A DNA stretch of 64,000 nucleotides from Streptomyces iakyrus (GTDB lineage: Bacteria > Actinomycetota > Actinomycetes > Streptomycetales > Streptomycetaceae), in NCBI RefSeq assembly GCF_000717055.1, contig NZ_JNXI01000009.1, positions 124,001-188,000 on the forward strand, given 5' to 3'. The stretch's first letter is position 1. Every line of letters starts with the position of its first letter. The notes below the pieces were generated by a model. It was not told the DNA's origin. It saw only the letters and a list, made by a program, of their open reading frames with translations, and did no database searches. Made by a program: the position numbers and the translations under genes. Positions 26,031 through 34,273 of this stretch are shown piece after piece.

Positions 26031-27288
26031 GGGACTGTCCCAGCCCTCCCGGTGTCGGCCCGCTCCCGGGCAGCTCTCCCTCTCCCGGCGCCCGCACCGG
26101 CCGCGCCCCGGACCGCTCCAGCACTTCGGCGACCGTCCGCGCCCGCAGCGGGTCCACGGGCAGCGCGTGCCGTGCGAACCAGCGGGCCGCCTCGGGGGCC
26201 GGCGAGGGGTCGGTGAACTCCGCACCGGCGTAGTCGTCGAGTGGCGGGTCGTAGAGGTAGCCGACGACGATGCCCTGTCGCGCCAGAGCCGCCACCGCCG
26301 CGTCCCGGTCGGCCACGAACAGCGGCACACGGAACAACGGCTGTGCGTCGTAGGCGTCACGCCGCTTGGCCCACGGCGTGGAGAGCAGCAGCTCCGTGCC
26401 CGCCCGGCAGGCGTCCAGGACGTCGTCCAGCCGGTCGAGTCCCCGCCCGATGCGCCGCAGCCGCAGCCGGCCGCCCTCCAGTCGGTAGTCGTGCATGTCG
26501 ACGCGCAGCCACGGGTGGTGGGCGTCGAGCCCGGGCGTGTGGCGGGCGGCGAGGGCGAGTTCGTCCGGGCGCAGCGGCATCCGGATCTCCTCGCGGTCCG
26601 CCAGCCCCAGCAGCCGGATCGCGGACCAAGCGGCGCGCCGCAGCCGCAGCCCGCGCACCGCGGCCTCCGCGTACGGCCGGATCAAGTAGGCGAGTTCGGC
26701 GCCGGCCCGGCGCGGGGCGAGCAGTCCGGCACAGGTCTTCTCCACCGCCTCACGCAGCCCCGGGTCGGCGAGCGAGAGCATGCCTCCGGCCTTGGCCCCG
26801 ACGTGCTTGGACAGGCTGAACACGGACGCCTCGCCCCACGCCCCGACCGGTCTGCCCCCCACCCGGCTGCCGATCGCGTGCGCCCCGTCCTCGAAGAGCG
26901 GGATCCCCAGCGCGTCGCACTTCTGCCTGAGGCGCGGCGCCGGGTCCGGGTTCCCGTACAGGTTCGTCGTCAGCACGGCCGACACCGAGCCCCACACCTC
27001 GTCCGGCACGGCACCGATGTCGATGGACGCGTCGAGCGGGTTCAACGGCGCCTGCACCGGCCGCAGTCCGGCCGCGAGCACGACGAAGAAGATCACGTCG
27101 TCGTTGACCGGCGACATCAGCACCCGTCCGCCGGGCGGGCACCAGTGGCGCAGCGCCACGTACAGCCCGAAACGGCACGACGGTACGTACACACATTCCC
27201 GGCCGAGCCGGACGCGCATGGCCTCTTCCAGCCGCTTCGGCTGTCCGCCATGCCGCACCGAACCCGGACCGGCCTCCCCTATGGCCAT
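26023..27288 (-). CDS. DegT/DnrJ/EryC1-family PLP-dependent aminotransferase-like protein
   Basis: A 421-residue fold-type I protein of the sugar-aminotransferase family. FEDGAHAIGSRVGG supplies the aspartate that contacts the PLP ring nitrogen, and SVFSLSKHVGAKAGGML holds the Schiff-base lysine in the SKH motif (about residue 166). SPVNDDVIFFVVLAAGLRPV and LTTNLYGNPDPAPRL are the expected core elements. It may aminate a keto-sugar precursor of the glycan. It is the first gene of the - strand unit and overlaps the flippase start. The ATG at 27288 follows a G-rich run closely; ATG 27219 is an alternative. Confidence 0.83.
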   Translation of the reverse strand: MAIGEAGPGSVRHGGQPKRLEEAMRVRLGRECVYVPSCRFGLYVALRHWCPPGGRVLMSPVNDDVIFFVVLAAGLRPVQAPLNPLDASIDIGAVPDEVWGSVSAVLTTNLYGNPDPAPRLRQKCDALGIPLFEDGAHAIGSRVGGRPVGAWGEASVFSLSKHVGAKAGGMLSLADPGLREAVEKTCAGLLAPRRAGAELAYLIRPYAEAAVRGLRLRRAAWSAIRLLGLADREEIRMPLRPDELALAARHTPGLDAHHPWLRVDMHDYRLEGGRLRLRRIGRGLDRLDDVLDACRAGTELLLSTPWAKRRDAYDAQPLFRVPLFVADRDAAVAALARQGIVVGYLYDPPLDDYAGAEFTDPSPAPEAARWFARHALPVDPLRARTVAEVLERSGARPVRAPGEGELPGSGPTPGGLGQSRD

Positions 27289-27598
27289 CCGCCCCCCAGA
27301 TGTGCCGTGGGAAAGCCCCCTCCCCGAGGCCTTCCGGCACCCGCCCAGAGTCGCCCCGTTCGCACCGGTCCGTCAAGATTGCGTCGCGTCCTGTGGATAA
27401 CTTCCGGCACGTACGAATGCGGCGCCCCGTCCGGCGCGCCGGAGTCGCCCCGTCCGGTCCCACCCGGGCCCACCTGCCCCGTTCGTCCGTCTCCGCCTCC
27501 TCGGACTCTGCCCAGGACCGGCGTGTCACCCGTAACGTGTGGCACGACCACGAACACGTGGCGACGACATGGCACACCCGAAAGCGAGGCAGCACCCG
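27289..27598. other. Divergent intergenic region between DegT-like gene and fumarylacetoacetase
   Basis: No gene is seen. It contains a DnaA-box-like TGTGGATAA (27392-27400), and an inverted repeat ACGTGT (27535-27540) / ACACGT (27554-27559) about 40 bp before the fumarylacetoacetase start, which could be an operator for that gene. GAGG at about 27586 is the ribosome-binding site. Confidence 0.4.
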
Positions 27599-28810
27599 AT
27601 GCCCCCCTTCGATGTCCCCGAGGGCGACCCCTTCGGCCCGCACAACCTGCCGTACGGCGTGTTCTCCCTGCCCGGCTCGTCCCACCGGACCGTGGGCGTC
27701 CGGCTCGGCGACCACGTACTGGACGCGGGCGCCGCGGCCCACGCGCTGGGCTCGCCGTACGCCTCCCTGCTCGCGCGGCCGACCCTCAACCCGCTGCTGG
27801 CCGCGGGCCGCACCGCCTGGTCCGACGTGCGCCGGGCGCTGACCGCCTGGGTGACCGTGCCGTCCCACCGCGAGACCGTCGCACCGCTGTTGCACCCCCT
27901 GTCGTCGGTGACCCTGCACCTGCCGTTCGAGGTCGCGGACTACGTCGACTTCTACGCCTCCGAGAACCACGCCCGGAACGTCGGGCAGATCTTCCGCCCC
28001 GACGCGGAGGACTCGCTCACCCCCAACTGGAAGCACCTGCCGATCGGCTACCACGGCCGCTCCGGCACGGTCGTCGTCTCCGGCACGGAGATCGCACGCC
28101 CGTCCGGCCAGCGCAAGGCGCCCACGGACGCCGCCCCCGTCTTCGGCCCGTCCGTCCGTCTGGACATCGAGGCCGAGGTCGGGTTCGTCGTCGGCGTGCC
28201 TTCCCGGATGGGCGCGCCGGTGGCCCTCGGCGACTTCCGCGAGCACGTGTTCGGGCTGTGCCTCCTCAACGACTGGTCCGCGCGCGACATCCAGGCCTGG
28301 GAGTACGTGCCCCTCGGCCCGTTCCTCGGCAAGTCCTTCGCCACGTCGGTGTCGGCCTGGGTCACCCCGCTGGACGCCCTGGAGGAGGCGCTCGTGGCGC
28401 CTCCGGCCCGGACGCACGGGCTGCTGCCCTACCTGGACGACAGCGGCGAGGAACCCGGCGGCTACGACCTGCGGATCAGCGTCGCCGTCAACGGCCATGT
28501 CATCTCCGAGCCCCCCTTCTCCACCATGTACTGGACGGCCGCCCAGCAGCTGGCCCACATGACCGTCAACGGCGCCTCCCTGCGCACCGGTGACCTGTAC
28601 GGCTCCGGAACGGTCAGCGGTCCGGCGGAGGGGCAGCGCGGCTCCCTGCTGGAGCTGACCTGGAACGGCCGCGAGCCGCTCGAACTCCCCGACGGCAAGC
28701 GCACGTTCCTGGAGGACGGTGACGAGGTGACCCTCTCGGCCTGGGCCCCTGGACCGAACGGCGTACGGGTCGGGCTGGGCGAGGTGACGGGGCGGGTGGT
28801 CCAGGGCTGA
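27599..28810 (+). CDS. fahA: Fumarylacetoacetase
   Basis: A 403-residue enzyme that cleaves fumarylacetoacetate to fumarate and acetoacetate, the last step of tyrosine and homogentisate breakdown. The N-terminal SH3-like domain (LPYGVFSLPGSSHRTVGVRL) precedes the catalytic mixed-beta domain. Active-site elements are seen: YVDFYASENHARNVGQIFRP (metal Asp and base His), LPIGYHGRSGTVVVSGT, DIEAEVGFVVG (metal glutamates) and LLNDWSARDIQAWEYVPLGP. FLGKSFATSVSAWVT follows. Length is as usual. ATG 27599 has GAGG upstream; ATG 27569 is in frame but has no site. It stands alone, with no homogentisate dioxygenase beside it. Confidence 0.95.
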   Translation: MPPFDVPEGDPFGPHNLPYGVFSLPGSSHRTVGVRLGDHVLDAGAAAHALGSPYASLLARPTLNPLLAAGRTAWSDVRRALTAWVTVPSHRETVAPLLHPLSSVTLHLPFEVADYVDFYASENHARNVGQIFRPDAEDSLTPNWKHLPIGYHGRSGTVVVSGTEIARPSGQRKAPTDAAPVFGPSVRLDIEAEVGFVVGVPSRMGAPVALGDFREHVFGLCLLNDWSARDIQAWEYVPLGPFLGKSFATSVSAWVTPLDALEEALVAPPARTHGLLPYLDDSGEEPGGYDLRISVAVNGHVISEPPFSTMYWTAAQQLAHMTVNGASLRTGDLYGSGTVSGPAEGQRGSLLELTWNGREPLELPDGKRTFLEDGDEVTLSAWAPGPNGVRVGLGEVTGRVVQG

Positions 28811-28818
28811 CACGGACC

Positions 28819-28833
28819 GGCCGGGAGCCGGCC
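28819..28833 (+). terminator. Short GC-rich hairpin after fumarylacetoacetase
   Basis: GGCCGG (28819-28824) and CCGGCC (28828-28833) form a perfect 6-bp stem with a 3-nt loop, 9 bp after the stop codon. There is no T-run, as is common for Streptomyces terminators. Confidence 0.45.
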
Positions 28834-29040
28834 CTCCGGGTGTCCGATGGTCGTCCCTCCCGTTTCCTCTGTTGTCCTTCAGTCCCTGACGCACACCGCC
28901 CGGGCCCGTCATACTGGGCGCGGGGCGGTGTGCCCGCACGTACGCCACGCTCGGCGTGGTCACCGGTGCGCACGGCGACCGCCCTCCCCCGCACGACCCG
29001 TAGCCGCCCCTCTTCCGACGAGGAACCGGAGCCCGTGGCC

Positions 29041-29979
29041 ATGACCGTCTGCCTGCTCCTGCTGAGCGTCGTCGCCATGACGGCCGCCGTCCCCGTTCCC
29101 CGTGCGCTGACGCGGGCCGCCTGGCCCGAGCGGGAACCGGTGGTCGCGCTGTGGGTCTGGCAGTGCCTGGTGGCCACGGTGCTGCTGTGCTGCGTGACGG
29201 CACTCTCCCTGGGCGCCGCGGCCGTCTTCGGCACCGTCCGCGCCCAGCTCTTCGCCCCGGCTCCCCCCGCCGTGACCGCGGCGTACGACCTGTCCACCGC
29301 CCCGCCCTGGGCCGCCGCCCTCACCCTGCTGCTGGCCTGCGGTGCCGCCTGGACGACGGCGATGCTCGCACGGGAGCTCGTCGAGGCCCGCCGGCGCCGC
29401 GCCCAGGCCCGCGCCCACCTGCGCGAGCGCGCCCCCGACCTCCCGGCCGGCCTGCCCGCGGCGCGCGGACCGCTGCTGGTCCTGGAGGACGAGTACCCGG
29501 ACGCCTGGTGGATGCCCGGCAGCCCGTCCCAGCTGATCGTCACCACGGGCGCCCTGCACCGCCTCACCGGCCACCAGATCGACGCCGTCCTCACCCACGA
29601 GCGGGGCCACGCACGGGCCCGCCACGACTGGCTCCTGCACCTGTCCACGGCCCTGGCCACCGGCTTCCCGCGCATCCCGCTGTTCGCCCACTTCTGCGAC
29701 CAGACCCACCGCCTGGTCGAACTGGCCGCCGACGACACGGCCTCCCGCCGCTGCGGCCACCTGACCACGGCCCTGGCCCTGATCGAGCTCAACCAGCACC
29801 GCGGCGTCCTGTCCTGCGCCTCCAGCCACCGCCTGCTGGGCGAGCGGGTCGACCGGCTCCTGGAACCGCCGCCCCGGCTGGGCCGCCGGCACCGGGCCCT
29901 GACCACCACGACGGCGGCACTCGTACCGCTGCTGCCCCTGCTCATCGCGTTCGCCCCGGGGCTGACGGCGCTGTCGTAG
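29041..29979 (+). CDS. M48/M56-like membrane metallopeptidase
   Basis: A 312-residue membrane zinc protease of the type usually paired with BlaI-like repressors. Two or three N-terminal helices (MTVCLLLLSVVAMTAAV; ALWVWQCLVATVLLCCVTAL; AALTLLLACGAAWTTAM) lead to a cytoplasmic domain with HERGH in DAVLTHERGHARARHDW (about residue 190), where the two histidines bind zinc and the glutamate is catalytic. VELAADDTASRRCG supplies the third ligand. A C-terminal helix follows. No BlaI gene is adjacent here. GTG at 29035 is an alternative start in the same frame. Confidence 0.86.
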   Translation: MTVCLLLLSVVAMTAAVPVPRALTRAAWPEREPVVALWVWQCLVATVLLCCVTALSLGAAAVFGTVRAQLFAPAPPAVTAAYDLSTAPPWAAALTLLLACGAAWTTAMLARELVEARRRRAQARAHLRERAPDLPAGLPAARGPLLVLEDEYPDAWWMPGSPSQLIVTTGALHRLTGHQIDAVLTHERGHARARHDWLLHLSTALATGFPRIPLFAHFCDQTHRLVELAADDTASRRCGHLTTALALIELNQHRGVLSCASSHRLLGERVDRLLEPPPRLGRRHRALTTTTAALVPLLPLLIAFAPGLTALS

Positions 29980-30093
29980 CCGGGGCGGCCCGTGCCGTGG
30001 TGGCGGATCTCCCCGCGGGCCGGCCGAAACAGCAGCTCAACAGTCGAACAGGTCACATTCCCGGTGGCGCAACATTCCCGCAACACCACTTTT

Positions 30094-30106
30094 CCTATCG
30101 GATAGG
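30094..30106. promoter_or_regulatory. Candidate GntR operator CCTATC-G-GATAGG
   Basis: CCTATC (30094-30099) and GATAGG (30101-30106) are a perfect inverted repeat around a single G, ending 13 bp before the GntR start codon. The size and symmetry fit a GntR/HutC-type operator and autoregulation. Confidence 0.6.
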
Positions 30107-30107
30107 T

Positions 30108-30121
30108 ATGGTCCGAACCAT
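30108..30121. promoter_or_regulatory. Second inverted repeat over the GntR start codon
   Basis: ATGGT (30108-30112) and ACCAT (30117-30121) are perfect arms around CCGA. The right arm includes the first bases of the GntR start codon, and the element directly follows the CCTATC repeat, so the two could form a double operator. Confidence 0.4.
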
Positions 30122-30908
30122 GCCCAGTGACCGCATCCGAGACCACGCCGGACAGGGAGCCGCGACCACCGTCGCCGCCCACCGCGCGCGGCGACGGCTG
30201 CGCGCCGACCGGGCCCGGCAACTGGCCGACCCGCTCCGCCGGTTGCTGCTCACCGGCGCCTTCCCGGGCGGTGTCCTCCCCCACGAGTCGGCCCTCGCCG
30301 CCGAGTACGGCGCCAGCCGCAACACGGTCCGCGAGGCGCTCGACCTGCTGCGGGCCGAGGGCCTCGTGGAGCGCCAGCCCGGCGTCGGCACCGTGGTCGT
30401 GGCCCACAAGTACCCCCACGGCCTCGACCGCCTGATGGGCCTCGCGGAAACCCTCCGCGAACACGGGCAGGTCACCAACGAGGTCCGCACCATGGGCCCC
30501 GCCCCGGCACCCGCGCCCGTCGCCGACCGCCTCGGGCTCGCGCCCGGCACCGACGTCCTCTACATCGAACGCCTGCGCAAGCTCGGCGGGCTGCCCCTGT
30601 CCCTCGACCTCACCTACATCCCCCTGGACATCGGCACCGAACTGCTCGGCGCCGACCTGGAGAACACCGACGTCTTCCGCCTCCTGGAAGCCGTCACCGG
30701 CCGGCCCCTCGGCCATGCCGAGATCACCCTGGAAGCGGTCAGCGCGGACACCCACTCGGCCGCCGTGCTCGAGGCCCCGCGCGGCGCCGCCGTCCTCATG
30801 CTGGAACGCCTCACCCACCTCGCGGACGGCCGCCCGGTCGACCTGGAGTTCATCCGCTTCCGCGGCGACCGCATCACCATGAGCGGCCTGCTGCACCGGA
30901 CCCGGTAA
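30120..30908 (+). CDS. GntR-family (HutC/UTRA) transcriptional regulator
   Basis: A 262-residue regulator. The winged helix-turn-helix occupies about residues 35-100, with GVLPHESALAAEYGASRNTV and REALDLLRAEGLVERQPGVG. The C-terminal UTRA ligand domain includes DVLYIERLRKLGGLPLSLDL and ends GRPVDLEFIRFRGDRITMSG, typical of HutC-type proteins, which respond to a small molecule. It is the first gene of a six-gene + strand unit: ferredoxin, ABC binding protein, permease, ATPase and flavoprotein. It therefore probably senses the transported compound. ATG 30108 is also in frame (adding four residues). Confidence 0.9.
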   Translation: MPSDRIRDHAGQGAATTVAAHRARRRLRADRARQLADPLRRLLLTGAFPGGVLPHESALAAEYGASRNTVREALDLLRAEGLVERQPGVGTVVVAHKYPHGLDRLMGLAETLREHGQVTNEVRTMGPAPAPAPVADRLGLAPGTDVLYIERLRKLGGLPLSLDLTYIPLDIGTELLGADLENTDVFRLLEAVTGRPLGHAEITLEAVSADTHSAAVLEAPRGAAVLMLERLTHLADGRPVDLEFIRFRGDRITMSGLLHRTR

Positions 30909-30941
30909 CCCACCCGCTCGCGCACATCCCTGGAGACAGCC

Positions 30942-31169
30942 ATGCCCTTGGCGCCCCAGCGGGCCGACGTGCCCGTGACCATCGACGAGTCGAAGTGCAT
31001 CGACGGCTGCACGCTCTGCGTGGACATGTGCCCGCTGGACTCCCTCGCCATCGACGAGCGCAACGGCAAGGCGTACATGCATGTCGACGAGTGCTGGTAC
31101 TGCGGCCCGTGCGCGGCCCGCTGCCCCACCGGAGCCGTCACGGTCAACATGCCCTATCTGCTCCGGTGA
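30942..31169 (+). CDS. AprB-like 2[4Fe-4S] ferredoxin
   Basis: A 75-residue electron carrier. Two cluster motifs are visible: Cys19, Cys23, Cys26, Cys30 (CIDGCTLCVDMCP, with three rather than two residues after the first cysteine) and Cys51, Cys54, Cys57, Cys61 (CWYCGPCAARCP). ECWYCGPCAARCPTGAVTV followed by a short tail resembles the beta subunit of adenylylsulfate reductase more than free ferredoxins. Its gene is 33 bp after the GntR gene and 15 bp before the binding-protein gene. It is likely the electron partner of the AprA-like flavoprotein at the end of the operon; that pairing is inference. Confidence 0.88.
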   Translation: MPLAPQRADVPVTIDESKCIDGCTLCVDMCPLDSLAIDERNGKAYMHVDECWYCGPCAARCPTGAVTVNMPYLLR

Positions 31170-31184
31170 GAGGCCGAAACCGTC

Positions 31185-32546
31185 ATGTCCCGAACCACCA
31201 CGCAACGCACAGCAGTCGCGATCTCCGCCGCCGTCCTCCTGCTCCCGCTCAGCGCCTGCGGCGGTGACACCGAGGCCGGCAGCGGCTCCACGGTCACCGT
31301 CACCGTCGGCTACCAGTCCAGGACGATCAACACCGTCACGGCGGGCACCCTGCTCCGCTCCCTCGGCTCCTTCGAGAAGCAGCTCAACGCCCTGCACGAC
31401 GGCGTCCGTTACAAGGTGAACTGGCAGGACTACGCCACTGGGGCCCCCATCACCGCGCAGATGACCGCGGGGAAGATCGACATCGGCTCGATGGGCGACT
31501 TCCCCCTTCTCATCAACGCGGCCCGCGGCAAGCAGCTGAACAGCCCCACCCGCCTGGTCTCGGTCACCGGTTACAACCTCCGCGGCGGCCTCAACACCAT
31601 CGTCACCGCGCCGGACTCCAAGCTGACCTCCCTGCAGGACCTGAAGGGCAGGAAGATCTCCACGAGCGTCGGCTCGGCCGCCGACGGCACCCTCGTACGG
31701 GCCTTGCAGCGCGCGGGCATCGATCCGGACAGCGGCATCGAGAAGCTCAACCAGCAGCCCTCCGTCGGCGCCTCCGCCCTCGCGGCGGGCAGCACGGACG
31801 CCCTGTCCCAGTTCGTCGCCTGGCCCGGCCTGCTCGCCTTCCAGGGCAAGGCGAAGGCGATCTACGACGGCGCCCGGCTGAACCTGCCCACCTTCCACGG
31901 CGTCACCGCCCGCGAGGACTTCGCGAAGCAGCGCCCGGCCGTACTGGAGGCCTTCCTGAAGGCCCAGGCGCAGGCGACCGACTACCTCAACGACCACCCG
32001 GTGGACGCCGCCGAGAAGGTCGCCAAGGCGACGGGTCTGCCCGCCGAGGTCGTCTACCTCTACAACGGCGGTCACGGCATCGCCACCTTCGACCCGGCCA
32101 TCAAGCCCCAGCTCGTCTCCGCGCTGAAGCAGGACGTGTCGGTCCTCAAGTCGGCGAAGCTCACCGGCGACGTGGACGTCGACTCCTTCGTCGACGACCG
32201 GTACGTGAAGAAGGCCCTCGGGCCGGCGGCGTACGCCAGGCACCTCGCCACGAAGCCCGCACCGGCCGCGGGCGAGGCATGGCTCAAGGGCGCCTCGAAG
32301 ACGGTCTCGTTCAACTCCCCCTCCAAGCTGCTGCGTTACGTCGCCGGGCACCGCGACGACCTGCGCGCCGCCTATGTCCCCGACACCACCACCGGCACCC
32401 TCTGGTTCGCCGACAAGGCTGTGTGGGTGGCCGACGGCGACCGGCTGCTGCCCTTCGTCGCCCCCGACACCGCGCAGGCGTACATCGCCGCGCACGGCGG
32501 AGCGCGGGTCGTCCCGTACGCCGATGCTCTGGAGCGGGCCTCGTGA
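31185..32546 (+). CDS. ABC transporter substrate-binding lipoprotein with C-terminal NosL-like domain
   Basis: A 453-residue lipoprotein with the lipobox LPLSAC (Cys25). Residues 35-350 are a periplasmic-binding-protein fold of the sulfonate/nitrate/taurine (NMT1) type: VTVGYQSRTINTVTAGTLL, KIDIGSMGDFPLLINAARG and LTSLQDLKGRKISTSVGSAA are typical. Residues about 361-453 look like a NosL domain: FNSPSKLLRYVAGH, AAYVPDTTTGTLWFADKAVW, LLPFVAPDTAQAYIAAHGGA. NosL proteins bind copper or act in nitrous-oxide-reductase assembly; why one is fused here is unknown. The stop overlaps the permease start (GTGA). The ligand is probably an oxyanion or organosulfur compound. Confidence 0.88.
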   Translation: MSRTTTQRTAVAISAAVLLLPLSACGGDTEAGSGSTVTVTVGYQSRTINTVTAGTLLRSLGSFEKQLNALHDGVRYKVNWQDYATGAPITAQMTAGKIDIGSMGDFPLLINAARGKQLNSPTRLVSVTGYNLRGGLNTIVTAPDSKLTSLQDLKGRKISTSVGSAADGTLVRALQRAGIDPDSGIEKLNQQPSVGASALAAGSTDALSQFVAWPGLLAFQGKAKAIYDGARLNLPTFHGVTAREDFAKQRPAVLEAFLKAQAQATDYLNDHPVDAAEKVAKATGLPAEVVYLYNGGHGIATFDPAIKPQLVSALKQDVSVLKSAKLTGDVDVDSFVDDRYVKKALGPAAYARHLATKPAPAAGEAWLKGASKTVSFNSPSKLLRYVAGHRDDLRAAYVPDTTTGTLWFADKAVWVADGDRLLPFVAPDTAQAYIAAHGGARVVPYADALERAS

Positions 32547-33442
32547 AGCGGTACGCGCTCCGTCTCGTGTCGCTGGCCGCCGCCCTCGGCCTGTGGCAGG
32601 CGCTGACCAGCTGGAACATCGACCTGTGGCTGCGCTTCTCGCAGTTCCCCACCGTCACCGACGTGGCCCGGACCTTCGCCGCCCGGGTGTCCGGGCCGGA
32701 CTACTGGACGGACCTCACCGACAGCCTCACCCGGATCCTCGCGGGCTTCCTGCTGGCCGCCGTCCTCGGGGTGGCCACGGGCGTGCTCGTGGCGCGCTCG
32801 CGTCTCGCCGAGGACCTGCTCGGTCCGGTGCTGGAGGTGATCCGGCCGATCCCGGCCATCGCCCTGGTCCCCGTCGCGATCCTGCTCTTCCCCTCCAACG
32901 AGCAGGGCATCGTCTTCATCACCTGCACCGCCGCCTTCTTCCCGGTGCTGGTCTCCACCCGGCACGCGGTGCGCGCCCTGACGCCCGTATGGGAGGAAGC
33001 CGTGCGCACCATGGGCGGCGGCCGGTGGCGGATCCTCGGCTCGGTCGTCCTGCCGGGCGCGCTGCCCGGCGTGTTCGGCGGTCTGTCCGTCGGCATCGGC
33101 GTCTCGTGGATCTGTGTGATCTCCGCCGAGATGATCTCCGGCCAGTACGGCGTCGGATACCGCACCTGGCAGGACTACACCGTCGTCGACTACCCCGGCG
33201 TGTTCGTCGGCATGGCCACCATCGGGGTCCTCGGCTGGCTCACCTCCACGGCCGTGGAACTGCTGGGCCGCCGTCTCACCCGCTGGCTGCCGCGCACCGC
33301 GTACGTGCCCGGCGCCCGGCCTCCCCGGCCCGACCGGTCCGACCGGTCCGTGACACCGGCGGCGGCACCGGCACCGGCCGACCCCGCCGAGGCCCCCGGA
33401 GGGGCCCGATCCGAGGAGGCACGCGATGAGCACCTCGTCTGA
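32543..33442 (+). CDS. ABC transporter permease, sulfonate/nitrate type
   Basis: A 299-residue inner-membrane permease with six helices. The ATPase-contact EAA loop is EEAVRTMGGGRWRILGSVVL (about residues 150-169), and PAIALVPVAILLFPSNEQG just before it is typical of SsuC/TauC-type proteins. The last 50 residues after RWLPRTAYVPG are a Pro/Ala-rich tail without a motif. The GTG at 32543 overlaps the stop of the binding-protein gene by 4 bp, and the 3' end overlaps the ATPase gene by 17 bp, so the three are translated as a block. Confidence 0.92.
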   Translation: MKRYALRLVSLAAALGLWQALTSWNIDLWLRFSQFPTVTDVARTFAARVSGPDYWTDLTDSLTRILAGFLLAAVLGVATGVLVARSRLAEDLLGPVLEVIRPIPAIALVPVAILLFPSNEQGIVFITCTAAFFPVLVSTRHAVRALTPVWEEAVRTMGGGRWRILGSVVLPGALPGVFGGLSVGIGVSWICVISAEMISGQYGVGYRTWQDYTVVDYPGVFVGMATIGVLGWLTSTAVELLGRRLTRWLPRTAYVPGARPPRPDRSDRSVTPAAAPAPADPAEAPGGARSEEARDEHLV

Positions 33443-34262
33443 GACCGTCTCGAACACCCCGTCCAAGGCTGCCACGGACGCCTCGTCCGGCACCGGGCCG
33501 ACAGCCCCGCCGGAGGCCGCCGCCCCCGTGCGCGGGACCCGGCTGACGCTCGCCGGTGCCTCCCTCGGCCGCCCCGGCGCGATCGCCCTGGACGAGGTCG
33601 GCCTGGACATCGCCCCCGGCGAGATCCTCACCGTCGTCGGCCCCTCCGGCTGCGGCAAGTCGACCCTGCTGCGCACCCTGGCCGGCCTGCTGTCGCCGCT
33701 CGCCGGCGATATCACCCAGGACGGGCACCCGCTGACCGGCCCCTCGGCCGACCGCGCCCTGGTCTTCCAGGAGGACGCCCTGCTCCCCTGGCGCACCCTG
33801 CGTGCCAACGTCGAACTCCCCCTCGCCATCCGCGGCGTGCCCCGCGCCGAGCGCCGGAGGCAGGCCCAGGCCTGGCTGGAGCGGGTCGGGCTCGGCTCGC
33901 AGGCACGGCAGTTGCCGCACCGGGTCTCCGGCGGGCAACGCCAGCGCGTCCAGCTGGCCCGCGCCCTGGCCGGACGACCGCGCGCCGTCCTGATGGACGA
34001 GCCGTTCGGTGCCCTCGACGCGCAGACCCGCGCGGGGATGCAGGACCTGCTGGTGGAGGTGCTCCAGGGCACGGGCGCCACCGTCGTCTTCGTCACCCAC
34101 GACGTGGACGAGGCGCTGTTCCTGGGCGACCGCGTGGCCCTGCTCGGCGCGGGCGGCCTCGTCGCCGTCCGGGACATCCCCCGCCCGCGCGAGCGCGGCG
34201 CACACGACGACCCGGCGCGCGTGGCCCTGCGGCGCGACGTCCTCACCTCGCTCGGTACGTGA
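33426..34262 (+). CDS. ABC transporter ATP-binding protein, sulfonate/nitrate type
   Basis: A 278-residue ATPase. Walker A is VVGPSGCGKSTLL, the Q-loop VFQEDALLPWRTL, the signature RVSGGQRQRVQLARAL and Walker B AVLMDEPFGALDAQT, with the switch histidine in VVFVTHDVDEALFLGD. QEDALLPWRTL is characteristic of SsuB/TauB-type ATPases for sulfonates, taurine or nitrate. A low-complexity N-terminal extension of about 35 residues precedes the domain. The start lies within the permease gene (17-bp overlap), and the stop overlaps a possible GTG of the flavoprotein gene. Confidence 0.93.
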   Translation: MSTSSETVSNTPSKAATDASSGTGPTAPPEAAAPVRGTRLTLAGASLGRPGAIALDEVGLDIAPGEILTVVGPSGCGKSTLLRTLAGLLSPLAGDITQDGHPLTGPSADRALVFQEDALLPWRTLRANVELPLAIRGVPRAERRRQAQAWLERVGLGSQARQLPHRVSGGQRQRVQLARALAGRPRAVLMDEPFGALDAQTRAGMQDLLVEVLQGTGATVVFVTHDVDEALFLGDRVALLGAGGLVAVRDIPRPRERGAHDDPARVALRRDVLTSLGT

Positions 34263-34273
34263 AAGGCACCCCG

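Noticed and set aside
21856..26216. Long + strand open frames opposite the GT-C-like and flippase genes
   Set aside because: No domain, composition typical of antisense frames, and the - strand shows transmembrane proteins with proper overlaps.
27392..27400. DnaA-box-like TGTGGATAA, with others at 39357-39365 and 41773-41781
   Set aside because: Isolated boxes many kilobases apart, one inside nuoN, with no cluster or AT-rich element; not an origin.
28614..32495. A very long open frame (over 1,200 codons) on the - strand opposite the GntR, ferredoxin and binding-protein genes
   Set aside because: It is a GC-rich shadow: the opposite strand carries clear domains and start/stop overlaps, while this frame has only low-complexity sequence.
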